From Betaproteobacteria bacterium Ga0077532 (GTDB taxonomy: Bacteria > Pseudomonadota > Gammaproteobacteria > Burkholderiales > Ga0077523): 64,000 nucleotides of DNA. The stretch covers positions 376,333-440,332 of the forward strand of contig LNEE01000062.1 in assembly GCA_001464895.1 (NCBI GenBank), given 5' to 3'. Position numbers and translations under genes: made by a program. This document shows, piece after piece, positions 8,911 to 18,027 of the stretch (position 1 is its first letter; each line of letters opens with the position of its first letter). The notes beneath the pieces were generated by a model. That model made no database searches. It was not told the DNA's origin and was given only the letters and a program-made list of their open reading frames with translations.

Positions 8911-10632
8911 TCAGCCCGCGAGAAACGGCGCGATGCGCTCCCGCAGGTCTTCCAGCCGGAACGGTTTCGCCAGGTGGTCGTCCATGCCGGCCGCCAGCGA
9001 GCGGTCGCGGTCGTCGCGGAAGGCATTGGCGGTGACGGCAACGATCGGGATGCGGGGCCAGCCGCGCGTCGCCTCCTCCTCGCGGATGCGCCGCGTGGCC
9101 TCGAACCCGTCCATCTCGGGCATGTGGCAATCCATCAGGACGATCGCCGGGACGTCCGCCAGATAGCTCGTCACCGCCTGGGCGCCGTCGGTGACGACGG
9201 TGACGTCGAGACCCAGGCGTTGCAGCATGCCTTTGGCCACGAGCACGTTCACCGGATTGTCGTCCGCGAGAAGGACGCGACCCGTGAGGGCTGTCGGTGC
9301 GGGTGCGTCGGCAGCCTCGGACACGGCGACCGGGGCGTCGCAGGGCTGCCATGGGATTTCGAAGGTGAATGTGGATCCCTCGCCCGGTGTGCTGTCGCAG
9401 CGCAGGTCTCCGCCCATCGCAAGCGCCAGCTCCCGCGAGATCGTGAGTCCGAGGCCCGTGCCCGCGAAGCGTCGCGAGAACGAGCTGTCAGCCTGCTGGA
9501 ACGGGTCGAAGATGCGCGCGACGTCCTCGGGCGAGATGCCGATACCCGTGTCGCGGACGGCGAACTGCAGCCGGTCTCCGGTCACCTTGGCGGTCACGTC
9601 GACACCGCCGCGCTCCGTGAACTTCACGGCGTTGCCGATCAGGTTGATGAGCACCTGCCGGACGCGCGCGGGATCCCCCGCGACCCATCGCTGGTCGGGG
9701 AGTCCGTTCGCCAGATGCAGACCGAGCGATTTCGATGCGGCCGTCGCCATGTTGAGTTCGATCGCCTCCCGCAGGACCCCGGTCACGTCGAACGGCACGT
9801 GCTGGATCTCGAGGCGTCCGGCCTCGAGGCGCGAGAAATCGAGTACGTCGTTGATGAGGCCCAGCAGGTGCTCCCCCGTGCGCTCGACGAGGTCGAGCTG
9901 CGGGCGTGGATCAGTGCCGGCCGGTGCCCCGCGCATCAATCTCAGCGTGCCGAGGATGCCGTGCAACGGCGTGCGCATCTCGTGGCTCATCGTCGCGAGG
10001 AACTGGCTCTTCACGGCGCTCTGCCGCTCGGCCAGTGCCAGGGCATCGGCGCGCTGTTCGGCGACCTGGTCCATGGTGAACCGCAGCTGCAGCATCTCGG
10101 TCGTGGCGGCGGCGGCGCGCCTGGCATCGAAGAGCACCACCCCGAGATACATCACCAGGCCGATGCCGGCGAACTGGCTCACGGTGGTTCCTCCGCCGAA
10201 CTGCGAGACGGCGGCAGGCAGGAGCAGGCACAGCGCGAATGTCGCATTTGCCCGAAGGTCGCAGGCGAGGGCGATGGCCCCCACAGCGGCGGCGGCGATG
10301 ATGCAGGCCGTCATCACGGCGGTCAGGTCGACCCGGTCGAACGGCGCGAACCAGAAGGCCAGCAGGCTCCAGATCACGGCGTCGATCGCGAGCAGCACGG
10401 CGTACCGGTTGGTCCAGTACCGCGCATCGAAATCAAGGCCTCGGTGGTTGTAGGCGGCGTGCAGGACGGCGCGCAGGCCGATGCTGAGCAGTTTCATCAC
10501 CACCCACGTGACGAGCAACCGGTGGTCGGCATCGTTCCAGAGGAACCAGGCGATCAGGAAGGCGAACGGAGCGCCCATCACCGTGGGCGCGAGGTTGCGG
10601 TCGTAGAGCATCCGCACCCGCGCGTCGTTCAC
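8911..10632 (-). CDS. Hybrid histidine kinase with C-terminal receiver
   Basis: Membrane sensor kinase. About six hydrophobic segments (residues 15-165) are followed by a HisKA domain with the phospho-acceptor His in SHEMRTPLHG (about H217), an HATPase_c domain (N box NLIGNAVKFT, G boxes DTGIGI and GTGLGL) and a receiver domain with the DCHMPEMDG phosphorylation site. There is no PAS or HPt domain. The start is uncertain: GTG 10632 (573 aa) or ATG 10611 (566 aa); the longer open frame upstream runs into the preceding chemoreceptor gene and is not real. It lies 107 bp downstream of that gene and may be cotranscribed. No cognate output regulator is adjacent, so phosphotransfer probably goes to an unlinked partner. 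Confidence 0.88.
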   Translation of the reverse strand: MNDARVRMLYDRNLAPTVMGAPFAFLIAWFLWNDADHRLLVTWVVMKLLSIGLRAVLHAAYNHRGLDFDARYWTNRYAVLLAIDAVIWSLLAFWFAPFDRVDLTAVMTACIIAAAAVGAIALACDLRANATFALCLLLPAAVSQFGGGTTVSQFAGIGLVMYLGVVLFDARRAAAATTEMLQLRFTMDQVAEQRADALALAERQSAVKSQFLATMSHEMRTPLHGILGTLRLMRGAPAGTDPRPQLDLVERTGEHLLGLINDVLDFSRLEAGRLEIQHVPFDVTGVLREAIELNMATAASKSLGLHLANGLPDQRWVAGDPARVRQVLINLIGNAVKFTERGGVDVTAKVTGDRLQFAVRDTGIGISPEDVARIFDPFQQADSSFSRRFAGTGLGLTISRELALAMGGDLRCDSTPGEGSTFTFEIPWQPCDAPVAVSEAADAPAPTALTGRVLLADDNPVNVLVAKGMLQRLGLDVTVVTDGAQAVTSYLADVPAIVLMDCHMPEMDGFEATRRIREEEATRGWPRIPIVAVTANAFRDDRDRSLAAGMDDHLAKPFRLEDLRERIAPFLAG

Positions 10633-10739
10633 GAGGGTGTCGAGATCCGCAGCGGTGATGCCACGTGCCGGCTCAGTGGTGTTCCCACGACCCTCCCTGA
10701 CCCCGCCGGGGAGGCTGCGGGTGTCGCGGGCGTGGGGTG

Positions 10740-12620
10740 TCAAAGCTGGAAACGACCGATGGTCTGTTGCAGATGGGCGGCACGATCGTTGATCGCACGG
10801 AGGGCGGCGTCGGCTTCCTGCACGGACTGCGCGCCGGACTGGATCAGCGCGTTGACGTACCCGGCCTGCTCCGCGACCTGGCTCGTCGCGCCGGCCTGCG
10901 CGGCCATCGTCGACGACACCGCGTTCATGTGCCCCGACACCGCGCTCATCTCCTCGCGGATGGACAGGATCTCCCGCATCGCCGTATCCGACAGCCGGAC
11001 GCCGTCGGCCACGATGTGCTGGGCCTGGTCGATGCCGCTGACCGCGCCGGCCATCTCCTTGCGGATCCACTCGATGCGGCCGCCGATGTCGATGGTGGCG
11101 GACGAGGTGCGCTCGGCGAGCTTGCGCACTTCGTCCGCCACGACGGCGAAGCCGCGGCCCTGTTCGCCCGCCCGTGCGGCCTCGATGGCGGCGTTCAGCG
11201 CGAGGAGGTTGGTCTGGTCGGCGATGTCCTTGATCACGCCCACGATGCCGGCGATCTCGTTCGAGCGTCCGTCCAGCCCCGACATCACGCCTGCGAGGGC
11301 CGACACGGTCTGGGCGATGCGCGACACTTCCTCCGAGACGCGTTGCACGGCGTCCGTGCTGCGCTCCGACGCGGCGTCTGCGTCGCGTACGCGGGCATCT
11401 GCCGCCTGGATGGCCTGCGTCGCGTCGCCGACCTCGGCGCTGACCTGCCGGATCGTCGCCTCGGTGGCCGACAGCTGTTCGGATTGCTGGCCCGATTCCG
11501 CGGCGATGCGCGACGTGGTGTTCGAGAGCTGGTCGACGGCCTTGACCACGTGCCCGGTCTCGTCGCGGAACCCCGTGAACATTTCGCGGAGGCGGTCCAG
11601 GAATCCGTTGAAGGCGCGTGCCGTCTCGCCCACTTCGTCTTCTGCCACGATCGGCAGCCGGCGGGTGAGATCGGCCTCGCCGCTGGCAATGCCCAGCATG
11701 GCGGCGCGCAGCGCGCGCAGGCCGACCAGCAGCCGACTCGCGCCGAAGGCCACGAGCCCGATGGTGATCACCGTCACGCCGACGGCCGTGGCGATGAGCG
11801 AGAGGAGCAGGGTGCGCAGGGCGCCGAGGAACGCTTCGCGATCCACGGCGAAGCCCAGGTACCAGTCGGTACCCTTCACCGGACGCACGTACAGCCAGCG
11901 CTGCTTGCCGTCCACGGTTGCCTGCGTCAGTCCGTCGGTATTGCCGAGCCCTTCCAGGCGAGCGGCCGTGAGGTCGGGGATCTCGTCGGAGATCGGTTTC
12001 AGCACCCGCGCGGCGTTGCGGTGGGCGATCACGCTGCCGTCCTTGGCGACCAGGAAGGCATGGCTGTCGCCGGCGAGCTTCACCGCAAGCACCGTCTCCA
12101 CGATGTAGTCGAGCGGGATGTTCGCGGCGAGCATCGAGGTGGCCGTGCCGTTCGATAAGACCGGGCCGGCGATGGTCGTCACGAGCTTCTGGTCCCGGGT
12201 GCTCATGTAAGGGGGGCTGAACGTCGTGGCTCGGTTCTCCTCGGCCGCTTTCCACCACGGGCGTGCCGTCGGATCGAATCCGGGGGGCGGCGCGCTCCCG
12301 TCGAAGAACACGATCCGCTTGTCGGCGGCGAAGGCGACGGAGCCCGTGCTGAAACCGCCCGCCTCCTTCAGCCGCAGCGCGAGCCGCTGGGGATTCTCGA
12401 TGGCGATCTCGCCGATCATCGACTCGACGATGCGCTTGCGGCTGCCCATGAACTCGGCGATGAAGGCCGCCTGTCCCTCGGCGCGGGCGAGGATCTCACG
12501 GTCCACCGCCGCGAGGCTTTCGCTGCGCATCTGCAGGTAGGCGAGTGTCGTGAGCAGGGCCGATGCGACGGCCACCAGCAGGGTGACGAGGACGATCAGC
12601 TTGGTCGAGAGTGATTTCAT
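10740..12620 (-). CDS. Methyl-accepting chemotaxis protein, double-Cache type
   Basis: Chemoreceptor of 626 residues. TM1 spans about residues 7-29, and a long periplasmic dCache-like sensor carries the [19 protein letters not shown]...[11 protein letters not shown] signature typical of organic/amino-acid-binding sensors. TM2, a HAMP linker and the cytoplasmic signalling hairpin ([20 protein letters not shown]) follow. The start [11 protein letters not shown] is chosen because it begins the first membrane helix; no strong ribosome site is visible. No C-terminal CheR-binding pentapeptide is seen. The ligand is unknown. Confidence 0.92.
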   Translation of the reverse strand: MKSLSTKLIVLVTLLVAVASALLTTLAYLQMRSESLAAVDREILARAEGQAAFIAEFMGSRKRIVESMIGEIAIENPQRLALRLKEAGGFSTGSVAFAADKRIVFFDGSAPPPGFDPTARPWWKAAEENRATTFSPPYMSTRDQKLVTTIAGPVLSNGTATSMLAANIPLDYIVETVLAVKLAGDSHAFLVAKDGSVIAHRNAARVLKPISDEIPDLTAARLEGLGNTDGLTQATVDGKQRWLYVRPVKGTDWYLGFAVDREAFLGALRTLLLSLIATAVGVTVITIGLVAFGASRLLVGLRALRAAMLGIASGEADLTRRLPIVAEDEVGETARAFNGFLDRLREMFTGFRDETGHVVKAVDQLSNTTSRIAAESGQQSEQLSATEATIRQVSAEVGDATQAIQAADARVRDADAASERSTDAVQRVSEEVSRIAQTVSALAGVMSGLDGRSNEIAGIVGVIKDIADQTNLLALNAAIEAARAGEQGRGFAVVADEVRKLAERTSSATIDIGGRIEWIRKEMAGAVSGIDQAQHIVADGVRLSDTAMREILSIREEMSAVSGHMNAVSSTMAAQAGATSQVAEQAGYVNALIQSGAQSVQEADAALRAINDRAAHLQQTIGRFQL

Positions 12621-12842
12621 TCGGGCGCCGGCAGAAGGGTGATCGGGTCCGCCACGGGACACGGGCGGAGTCGGCGGGCGGCACCGGTACGCGAGCGTGG
12701 CGAAGGACGTCCCTCTTACGGTCTGGGGGGCAGGCGACTTGAATGCGGATCTTCGCGAAGCCCCGGAAACGACGCGGGGCACCAGAAGGTGCCCCGACAG
12801 GGTGTGGCAGCGGATGCCTGCGGCGCCCGAGAGCGCGCGGGA

Positions 12843-13694
12843 TCAGGTGTAGCTGTGGAAGCCTCGGCCCGACTTGCGACCCAGATAGCCAGCTTCGACC
12901 ATCTCGACCAGCAGGGGCGCCGCGCGGTACTTCGGATCCTTGAAGCCCTCGAACAGCACCTGCATCACCGCGAGCTGCACGTCCAGGCCGATGAGGTCGC
13001 AGAGTGCCAGCGGTCCGATGGGGTGGTTGCAGCCGAGGCGCATCGCGTCATCGATCTCCTGCGCGGTGGCGAGCCCTTCCGAGAACGCGAAGATGGCCTC
13101 GTTGATCATCGGGCAGAGCATGCGATTCACGACGAATCCGGGCGAGTTGCGCACCTGGACCGGCGCCTTGCCGACGGCCTTCGAGAGGGCCTCGATGGCG
13201 GTGTAGGTCTGGTCGGACGTCTGCAGGCCGCGGATCACCTCGACCAGTTGCATCACGGGCACAGGGTTGAAGAAGTGCATCCCGATCACCTGGGACGAAC
13301 GCTTCGTGGCGGCGGCGAGCTTCGTGATGGAGATGGACGACGTGTTGGAGGCGATGATCGCCTCGGGCTTCGCCAGGCCGTCGAGGCGGCCGAAGAGGTC
13401 CAGCTTGAGCGCGAGGTTCTCGGTGGCGGCCTCGATGATGAGATCGACGCCGGTGAGGGCGGTGATGTCCGGTGTGGCCGTGATGCGCGCGAGTGCCGCG
13501 GCCTTGGCTTCGGCCGTCATCTTGTCCTTCTTCACCAGGCGCTCGAGGCTGCCATCGACGTTCTTCATGCCCCGGTCGAGCGGGGCCTGGGCGATGTCGT
13601 TGAGGATGACGGAGTAGCCGGCGACGGCGAAGGCCTGGGCGATGCCGTTGCCCATGGTGCCGGCGCCGACGACGCCGATGGTCTGGATCTGCAT
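12843..13694 (-). CDS. 3-hydroxybutyryl-CoA (3-hydroxyacyl-CoA) dehydrogenase
   Basis: NAD-dependent 3-hydroxyacyl-CoA dehydrogenase, 283 residues, the stand-alone Hbd/PaaH size. It has the Rossmann motif GAGTMGNGIA at 8-17, the catalytic segment IGMHFFNPVPVMQLVEVI with the His, and the C-terminal LCDLIGLDV...YLGRKSGRGFHSY. It works in beta-oxidation, butyrate/PHB turnover or phenylacetate degradation. It is monocistronic by position: baiN lies upstream with a terminator-like hairpin between, and the chemoreceptor gene is 222 bp downstream. A TAGAAT -10-like box lies 38 bp upstream. Confidence 0.95.
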   Translation of the reverse strand: MQIQTIGVVGAGTMGNGIAQAFAVAGYSVILNDIAQAPLDRGMKNVDGSLERLVKKDKMTAEAKAAALARITATPDITALTGVDLIIEAATENLALKLDLFGRLDGLAKPEAIIASNTSSISITKLAAATKRSSQVIGMHFFNPVPVMQLVEVIRGLQTSDQTYTAIEALSKAVGKAPVQVRNSPGFVVNRMLCPMINEAIFAFSEGLATAQEIDDAMRLGCNHPIGPLALCDLIGLDVQLAVMQVLFEGFKDPKYRAAPLLVEMVEAGYLGRKSGRGFHSYT

Positions 13695-13722
13695 GGAGAG
13701 CTCTGGGTCGGGTGGAAAGGGA

Positions 13723-13756
13723 GGACCCGGGATTCTAATCGAGGGCTCCCGGGTCC
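13723..13756 (-). terminator. Hairpin between baiN-like gene and hbd, with -10 box in loop
   Basis: A perfect 10-bp stem (GGACCCGGGA / TCCCGGGTCC) with a 14-nt loop follows the baiN-like stop on the minus strand, and CTTTCC comes soon after it. The loop contains TAGAAT (13732-13737 on the complement), a good -10 box for the hbd gene starting at 13694. The same sequence may therefore end one transcript and start the next. Confidence 0.5.
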
Positions 13757-13773
13757 GGCGCGGTGTCGGGTGT

Positions 13774-14946
13774 TCAGACCGACCGGCCCGCCGCCACGCC
13801 CGAACTCCAGGCCCACTGGAAGTTGAAGCCGCCCAGCCAGCCGGTCACATCGACGACCTCCCCGATGAAGTACAGGCCGGGCACCGCGGCCGATTCCATC
13901 GTCTTCGAGGACATCCCGCGGGTGTCGACGCCGCCCACCGTGACCTCGGCCTTCTGATAGCCCGTGGTCCCGGACGGCTTCACCTGCCAGTCGTGCAGGG
14001 CGTCGGCGACGGCGCGCACCGTCCGCTCGGGCAGTTCTGCCATGAAACGCGTGGCGCCCATCGCCTCGCACCACTGTTGCGCGAAGCGCTTCGGCAGGAC
14101 ATCCGAAAGCACGGACGCGGGGGTCGACCGGGACTGACGCGCCGCCGCCAGCAGGGCGTGGGCATCGTGGTCGGGCAGCAGGTCGACATGGATCGGCGTG
14201 CCTGGCTGCCAGTACGACGACGCCTGCAGGATGGCCGGCCCGGACAGGCCACGGTGGGTGAGCAGCAATGCCTCGCGGAAACGTGGGCCGTCGGCGCTGA
14301 CCACCGCTTCGAGAGAAATGCCGGAGAGATCACCGTACCGGGCCAGCTCCGCAGCGTCGAAGGCCAGCGGGACCAGGCCCGGCCGGGGCGGCACGACGGT
14401 GAGTCCGAACTGTTCCGCGAGCCGGTATCCGAACGGGCTCGCACCGATCTTCGGGACCGACAGCCCGCCCGTGGCCACGACCACTGAGGTGCCCGTGAAG
14501 ACGCCTGCGGCGGTATCGACGACGAACCCGTCGCCGTCCCGCGTCACCGCACGGATCTCGCAGCCGGTGCGCCACGCGACGTGGCCGTCTTCGCACTCCG
14601 CCCGCAGCATGTCGATGATCTGCACGGCGCTCCCGTCGCAGAACAGCTGGCCGAGCGTCTTCTCGTGGAACGCGATCCCGTGGCGCTTGACGAGTCCGAT
14701 GAAGTCGGCCGCCGTGTAGCGCGCCAGGGCCGATCGGCAGAAGTGAGGATTGCGGGAGACGAAGTTCTCGGGCCGGCAGTGGAGGTTGGTGAAATTGCAG
14801 CGCCCGCCCCCCGAGATGCGGATCTTCTCGCCGATGCGCACGGCGTGGTCGACGAGCAGCACGCGGCGGCCGCGCTGGCCAGCCGTGGCGGCGCACATCA
14901 TTCCAGCGGCGCCAGCGCCGATCACGATGGTGTCGAAATCCTTCAT
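13774..14946 (-). CDS. BaiN/HI0933-family NAD(P)/FAD-dependent oxidoreductase
   Basis: Flavoprotein of 390 residues. The FAD-binding motif GAGAAGMMCA is near the N-terminus, GGGRCNFTN (about 46-54) is the family signature, and the C-terminus GWLGGFNFQWAWSSG closes the FAD site. The family is widespread and mostly uncharacterised; one member (BaiN) reduces bile-acid dienes, but that substrate is not implied here. It is divergent from the cupin-GNAT gene with a 163-bp gap and is followed by a hairpin. Confidence 0.9.
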   Translation of the reverse strand: MKDFDTIVIGAGAAGMMCAATAGQRGRRVLLVDHAVRIGEKIRISGGGRCNFTNLHCRPENFVSRNPHFCRSALARYTAADFIGLVKRHGIAFHEKTLGQLFCDGSAVQIIDMLRAECEDGHVAWRTGCEIRAVTRDGDGFVVDTAAGVFTGTSVVVATGGLSVPKIGASPFGYRLAEQFGLTVVPPRPGLVPLAFDAAELARYGDLSGISLEAVVSADGPRFREALLLTHRGLSGPAILQASSYWQPGTPIHVDLLPDHDAHALLAAARQSRSTPASVLSDVLPKRFAQQWCEAMGATRFMAELPERTVRAVADALHDWQVKPSGTTGYQKAEVTVGGVDTRGMSSKTMESAAVPGLYFIGEVVDVTGWLGGFNFQWAWSSGVAAGRSV

Positions 14947-15109
14947 GGGGGTCGGAGCCTACGCGAAACCGCGTGCCATGCCATATGGGTGCGAAAGGCG
15001 GACCGAAGCGCGATGCGCCCAACACGGCGACCGGCATCCGCGCGACAATCGCGCAAATCATTCGCCGGGTACGGACCCGGCGCATCTGGCACTGGGGGGC
15101 CAAGGACAC

Positions 15110-16057
15110 ATGTATCTGAGTGCGGAGGACATCGCGCGGCTGGAAGGCACGAGGAAAGTGCACTTTCTCCACCCGGACGCGATCCGGATCGACAAATCGC
15201 TGGGCGATGCCACTGGCCTCACCCGGATCGGCGTACACCTCATCACGGTGGCGCCCGGCGACGCCTCGACCGAGTTCCATGCGCATCGGTACGAGGAGGA
15301 GTGCGTCTATGTCCTCTCGGGTTTCGGTTCCGCCACCATCGGCGAGCGCACGGTGCGCATCGGCCCCGGCGATTTCATCGGGTTTCCGGCCAACGGCGTG
15401 GGCCACGAACTGCTGAACTCGGGTGACGAGCCGCTGGTGTGTCTCGTGATGGGGCAGCGCCTCCCGGTCGACATCGTGGACTATCCGCGCCGCGGACTGC
15501 GCCTGTACCGGCACGACGGTGAATGGGATCTCGCGGAGGTGGCCAAGCTCGAGCATCCGGAGCTCGGCAACCATGCGAATCCCTCCGTGGCGGCGGCGAC
15601 ACGTCCGCGGCCGCAACTCATCCGGATCGGACAGGACGGCGCGCCGGAGGCCTACACCAACACGCTCTCCGACGCGGCGCGCGGCGCCTGCATGGCCTCC
15701 GCGGCGCTCTATCGATCGGCCGGGTTCGTGCCACCCTGGATCTGCTATCTGTGCCTGATCGACGGGCAGTGCGTGGGGACCTGTGCCTTCAAGTCAGCAC
15801 CGCGCGACGATCAGGTCGAGATCGCGTACTTCACTTTTCCGGAGTTCGAGGGGCGGGGATACGCGACGGCCATGGCGTTCACCCTGATCGAGATGGCGCG
15901 CGCGGAGATGCCCGGCATCGTCGTCGTCGCCCTGACGCTCCCGGAGGAGAACGCTTCGACCAAGGTGTTGCGCAAGCTGGGTTTCCGTCTGGTCGGACGG
16001 GTGCGGCATCCCGAGGACGGCGAAGTGTGGGAGTGGGAGTTGCCGCCGCCGGTGTAG
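15110..16057 (+). CDS. Cupin-GNAT fusion protein
   Basis: A 315-residue two-domain protein. Residues about 40-125 are a cupin with the metal-binding pattern EFHAHRYEEECVYVLSG...GDFIGFPANGVGHELLNSG. Residues about 160-310 are a GNAT acetyltransferase with the acetyl-CoA pyrophosphate-binding segment FEGRGYATAMA and the closing ENASTKVLRKLGFRLVG, like the RimJ/RimL group. The ATG at 15110 has CAAGGA just upstream and begins the cupin. A cupin fused directly to a GNAT suggests acetylation of a small sugar- or amino-acid-like ligand sensed or modified by the cupin, but neither substrate is known. A stop is followed directly by the next gene's leader. Confidence 0.85.
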   Translation: MYLSAEDIARLEGTRKVHFLHPDAIRIDKSLGDATGLTRIGVHLITVAPGDASTEFHAHRYEEECVYVLSGFGSATIGERTVRIGPGDFIGFPANGVGHELLNSGDEPLVCLVMGQRLPVDIVDYPRRGLRLYRHDGEWDLAEVAKLEHPELGNHANPSVAAATRPRPQLIRIGQDGAPEAYTNTLSDAARGACMASAALYRSAGFVPPWICYLCLIDGQCVGTCAFKSAPRDDQVEIAYFTFPEFEGRGYATAMAFTLIEMARAEMPGIVVVALTLPEENASTKVLRKLGFRLVGRVRHPEDGEVWEWELPPPV

Positions 16058-16137
16058 TAAAGGCGCCCGGGTCGCCGAACCCCGTTCCGACGGGGTGGCC
16101 GTTTCAAGGTGTGTATCCCTCACCCAAGGAGCATGCC

Positions 16138-16962
16138 ATGCAGATGCGCCTTCAGGCCCGCGCGATTTTCGCGGCTTTCGCTGTGCCCACCGTCTTCGCC
16201 CTGGGGGCCGTGGCCACCCACGCCCACGCGGTGGGCAGCCTTGCGGACGTCGCCATCGTCGATCGCACCACCGGTCAGACCCTGCCCACGTATCACGCCG
16301 ACGGGCAGTGGTACGTCGCGGGCCAGCCCGGAGCCCGCTACGAGATCCGCTTGCGCAATGCTGCGGGAGAGGCGCTCCTCGCGGTGACGTCCGTCGACGG
16401 CGTCAACGTGGTCACGGGCGAGACGGCATCGCCGACCCAATCCGGGTACGTCCTCGCACCCGGCTCGACAGCACCGATACGGGGATGGCGCAAGGACCTC
16501 TCCCGGGTCGCCGCCTTCACGTTCACCTCCCTCGACAACGCCTACGCCACGCGCACCGGGCGCCCGGACAACGTCGGCGTGATCGGGGTGGCGGTGTTCC
16601 GGCGCAAACCCGAGGCGCCGCCCATCAGCCAGGAGATGCGCGAGGCGCCGTTCGAGAACAGCAGCGATGCCATGCGCAGCCGGCGGGCGGAAGCCGACGC
16701 GCCCGCAGGCGCCGCCCAGGATCGTGCCGCGGCACCGGTGCAGAAGAGTCTCGGAACCGGCCACGGCCGCATCGAGACGTCGACGGTCCGGTACACGAAC
16801 TTCGAGCGCGCCACCGACACGCCGGACGAGATCATCGCGATCCGCTACGACAGCCGCGCGAATCTTGTCGCCCTGGGCGTGATTCCCCAGCCGCCGTTGC
16901 CGTCCCGCAATCCCCAGCCGTTCCCGGCCCGGTTCGTCCCGGATCCGCCGGCGCGGTGGTGA
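16138..16962 (+). CDS. Secreted protein of unknown function
   Basis: 274 residues beginning with a Sec signal peptide (cleavage near AHA-VG, about residue 31). The start has AAGGAG six bases upstream. The mature part has a beta-rich segment (DRTTGQTLPTYHADGQWYVA...GARYEIRLRN) followed by VAAFTFTSLDNAYATRTGRPD and GVIGVAVFRRK. The pattern resembles proteins that present a beta-sandwich on the cell surface, but I do not recognise a named family. A low-complexity Ala/Arg region precedes a conserved-looking tail (TVRYTNFERATDTPDEIIAI) ending in a Pro-rich stretch. It is convergent with the RHH-like gene. Confidence 0.8.
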   Translation: MQMRLQARAIFAAFAVPTVFALGAVATHAHAVGSLADVAIVDRTTGQTLPTYHADGQWYVAGQPGARYEIRLRNAAGEALLAVTSVDGVNVVTGETASPTQSGYVLAPGSTAPIRGWRKDLSRVAAFTFTSLDNAYATRTGRPDNVGVIGVAVFRRKPEAPPISQEMREAPFENSSDAMRSRRAEADAPAGAAQDRAAAPVQKSLGTGHGRIETSTVRYTNFERATDTPDEIIAIRYDSRANLVALGVIPQPPLPSRNPQPFPARFVPDPPARW

Positions 16963-16975
16963 TCGGCTGTCGACC

Positions 16976-17473
16976 TCAGCCGGGTTCGTCGAAGGGTGGT
17001 TCCGGCAGTTCGATCGGGACCGGCATGCGGCCGAGGAACTGGTCGAGGATCACCCGGCGCGCGTAGGCAGACATCTTCAGGCCGTGCTTCTCGGCCAGGC
17101 GGGTGAGGTCGTCGCGCATCCTGGCGGGGACGTACGCACGGACGTCGGCGATGTTCTTGCCGAGGTCGGGTCGGTAGGTAGGGGAGCGCGATGCCGCGTG
17201 CCGAGGGCGGGGCACGGCCCATCCGGCCTCGTCGCCATAGTGGGCGTGCAGGTCGCACCAGCCGTACAGGTGCGCGAACAGGAGCTGGGTGACCAGGCCC
17301 GCCTTGGAGACACCGAGCCGCGTGGCCCACGCCTCGAGCAGCGCTTCGACACTTTCGGGCAACCACACCTTGAGGGGCACAGGTTCCCCCGAGAGGAACT
17401 CGAAGTCGCGTCCCGTGCCCGCCTGGGCGATGGGATACCGGAGCGGTGCATCGTCGTCGTCCTGCTGGGGCAT
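16976..17473 (-). CDS. Protein with two ribbon-helix-helix-like motifs
   Basis: A 165-residue cytoplasmic protein. Two stretches each look like a ribbon-helix-helix unit: residues about 33-70 (PLKVWLPESVEALLEAWATR followed by LGVSKAGLVTQLLF) and 110-149 (VRAYVPARMRDDLTRLAEKH followed by GLKMSAYARRVILDQF). RHH proteins are normally 45-80-residue dimers, so a tandem copy could act as a single-chain dimer or a DNA-looping protein. The ATG at 17473 is only 56 bp from the divergent secreted HIRAN gene, so autoregulation and control of that gene are plausible. No toxin gene is adjacent. The function is inferred from pattern only. Confidence 0.65.
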   Translation of the reverse strand: MPQQDDDDAPLRYPIAQAGTGRDFEFLSGEPVPLKVWLPESVEALLEAWATRLGVSKAGLVTQLLFAHLYGWCDLHAHYGDEAGWAVPRPRHAASRSPTYRPDLGKNIADVRAYVPARMRDDLTRLAEKHGLKMSAYARRVILDQFLGRMPVPIELPEPPFDEPG

Positions 17474-17529
17474 ACTCGGCCGGCATCCATGCGTTCTCGA
17501 CGGAGCGAAGCTTACCCGTGCCCCCTTCG

Positions 17530-17916
17530 ATGCGAAATCCGTTCGCCGCGGTGGTCCTCGCCGCTGCGCTGGCCGGACCTGCACTGGCGCAGAAGGCGCC
17601 CTCGGTGGTTGCCCGCGTGCTGATCCAGACCACGCTCACTGCGGGTCTCGCACACCACGAGGCCAAGGCGGTCTGGGCCGACCTCGCTCCGGGTGACGTG
17701 CTCGTGCTGGTGCGCGAACCGACGAATCCGGACGATCCCGACGCAGTGCGCGTGGAGTGGCGGGGGCGGTTGCTCGGCTATCTGCCGCGGACGGACAACG
17801 CCGACGTGGCGCGCATGCTCGATCGGGGTCAGTCGCTGGCCGCCAGCATCCGAAGCGTGGCCCGCTACCGCAACCACCGCCGCAAGCTAGAGATCGACAT
17901 CCACGCGGCCTTGTGA
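17530..17916 (+). CDS. Secreted HIRAN-domain protein
   Basis: 128 residues: a signal peptide (MRNPFAAVVLAAALAGPALA, cleaved before QKAP) followed by a complete HIRAN domain (WADLAPGDVLVLVREPTNPD, then DPDAVRVEWRGRLLGYLPR). HIRAN domains are best known in HLTF/Rad5 helicases, where they bind 3' DNA ends; small secreted bacterial versions exist with no assigned role. A GTG at 17518 is an alternative start that would lengthen the leader by four residues. It is divergent from the RHH-like gene and followed 111 bp later by a chemoreceptor. Confidence 0.82.
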   Translation: MRNPFAAVVLAAALAGPALAQKAPSVVARVLIQTTLTAGLAHHEAKAVWADLAPGDVLVLVREPTNPDDPDAVRVEWRGRLLGYLPRTDNADVARMLDRGQSLAASIRSVARYRNHRRKLEIDIHAAL

Positions 17917-18027
17917 CGGGGCTCCCTAAAGTACCCCACCCGATCTCCGTAACAGCCTCACGCGTCCCGAATCACGGGAGGTCGAATTGCGCCGGCGCCC
18001 GTCCGGCAACGTCACGTGAGGCTTCGC

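Noticed and set aside
10633-12258. N-terminal extension of the histidine kinase frame into the chemoreceptor gene
   Set aside because: It overlaps a real gene in another frame and lacks conserved content.
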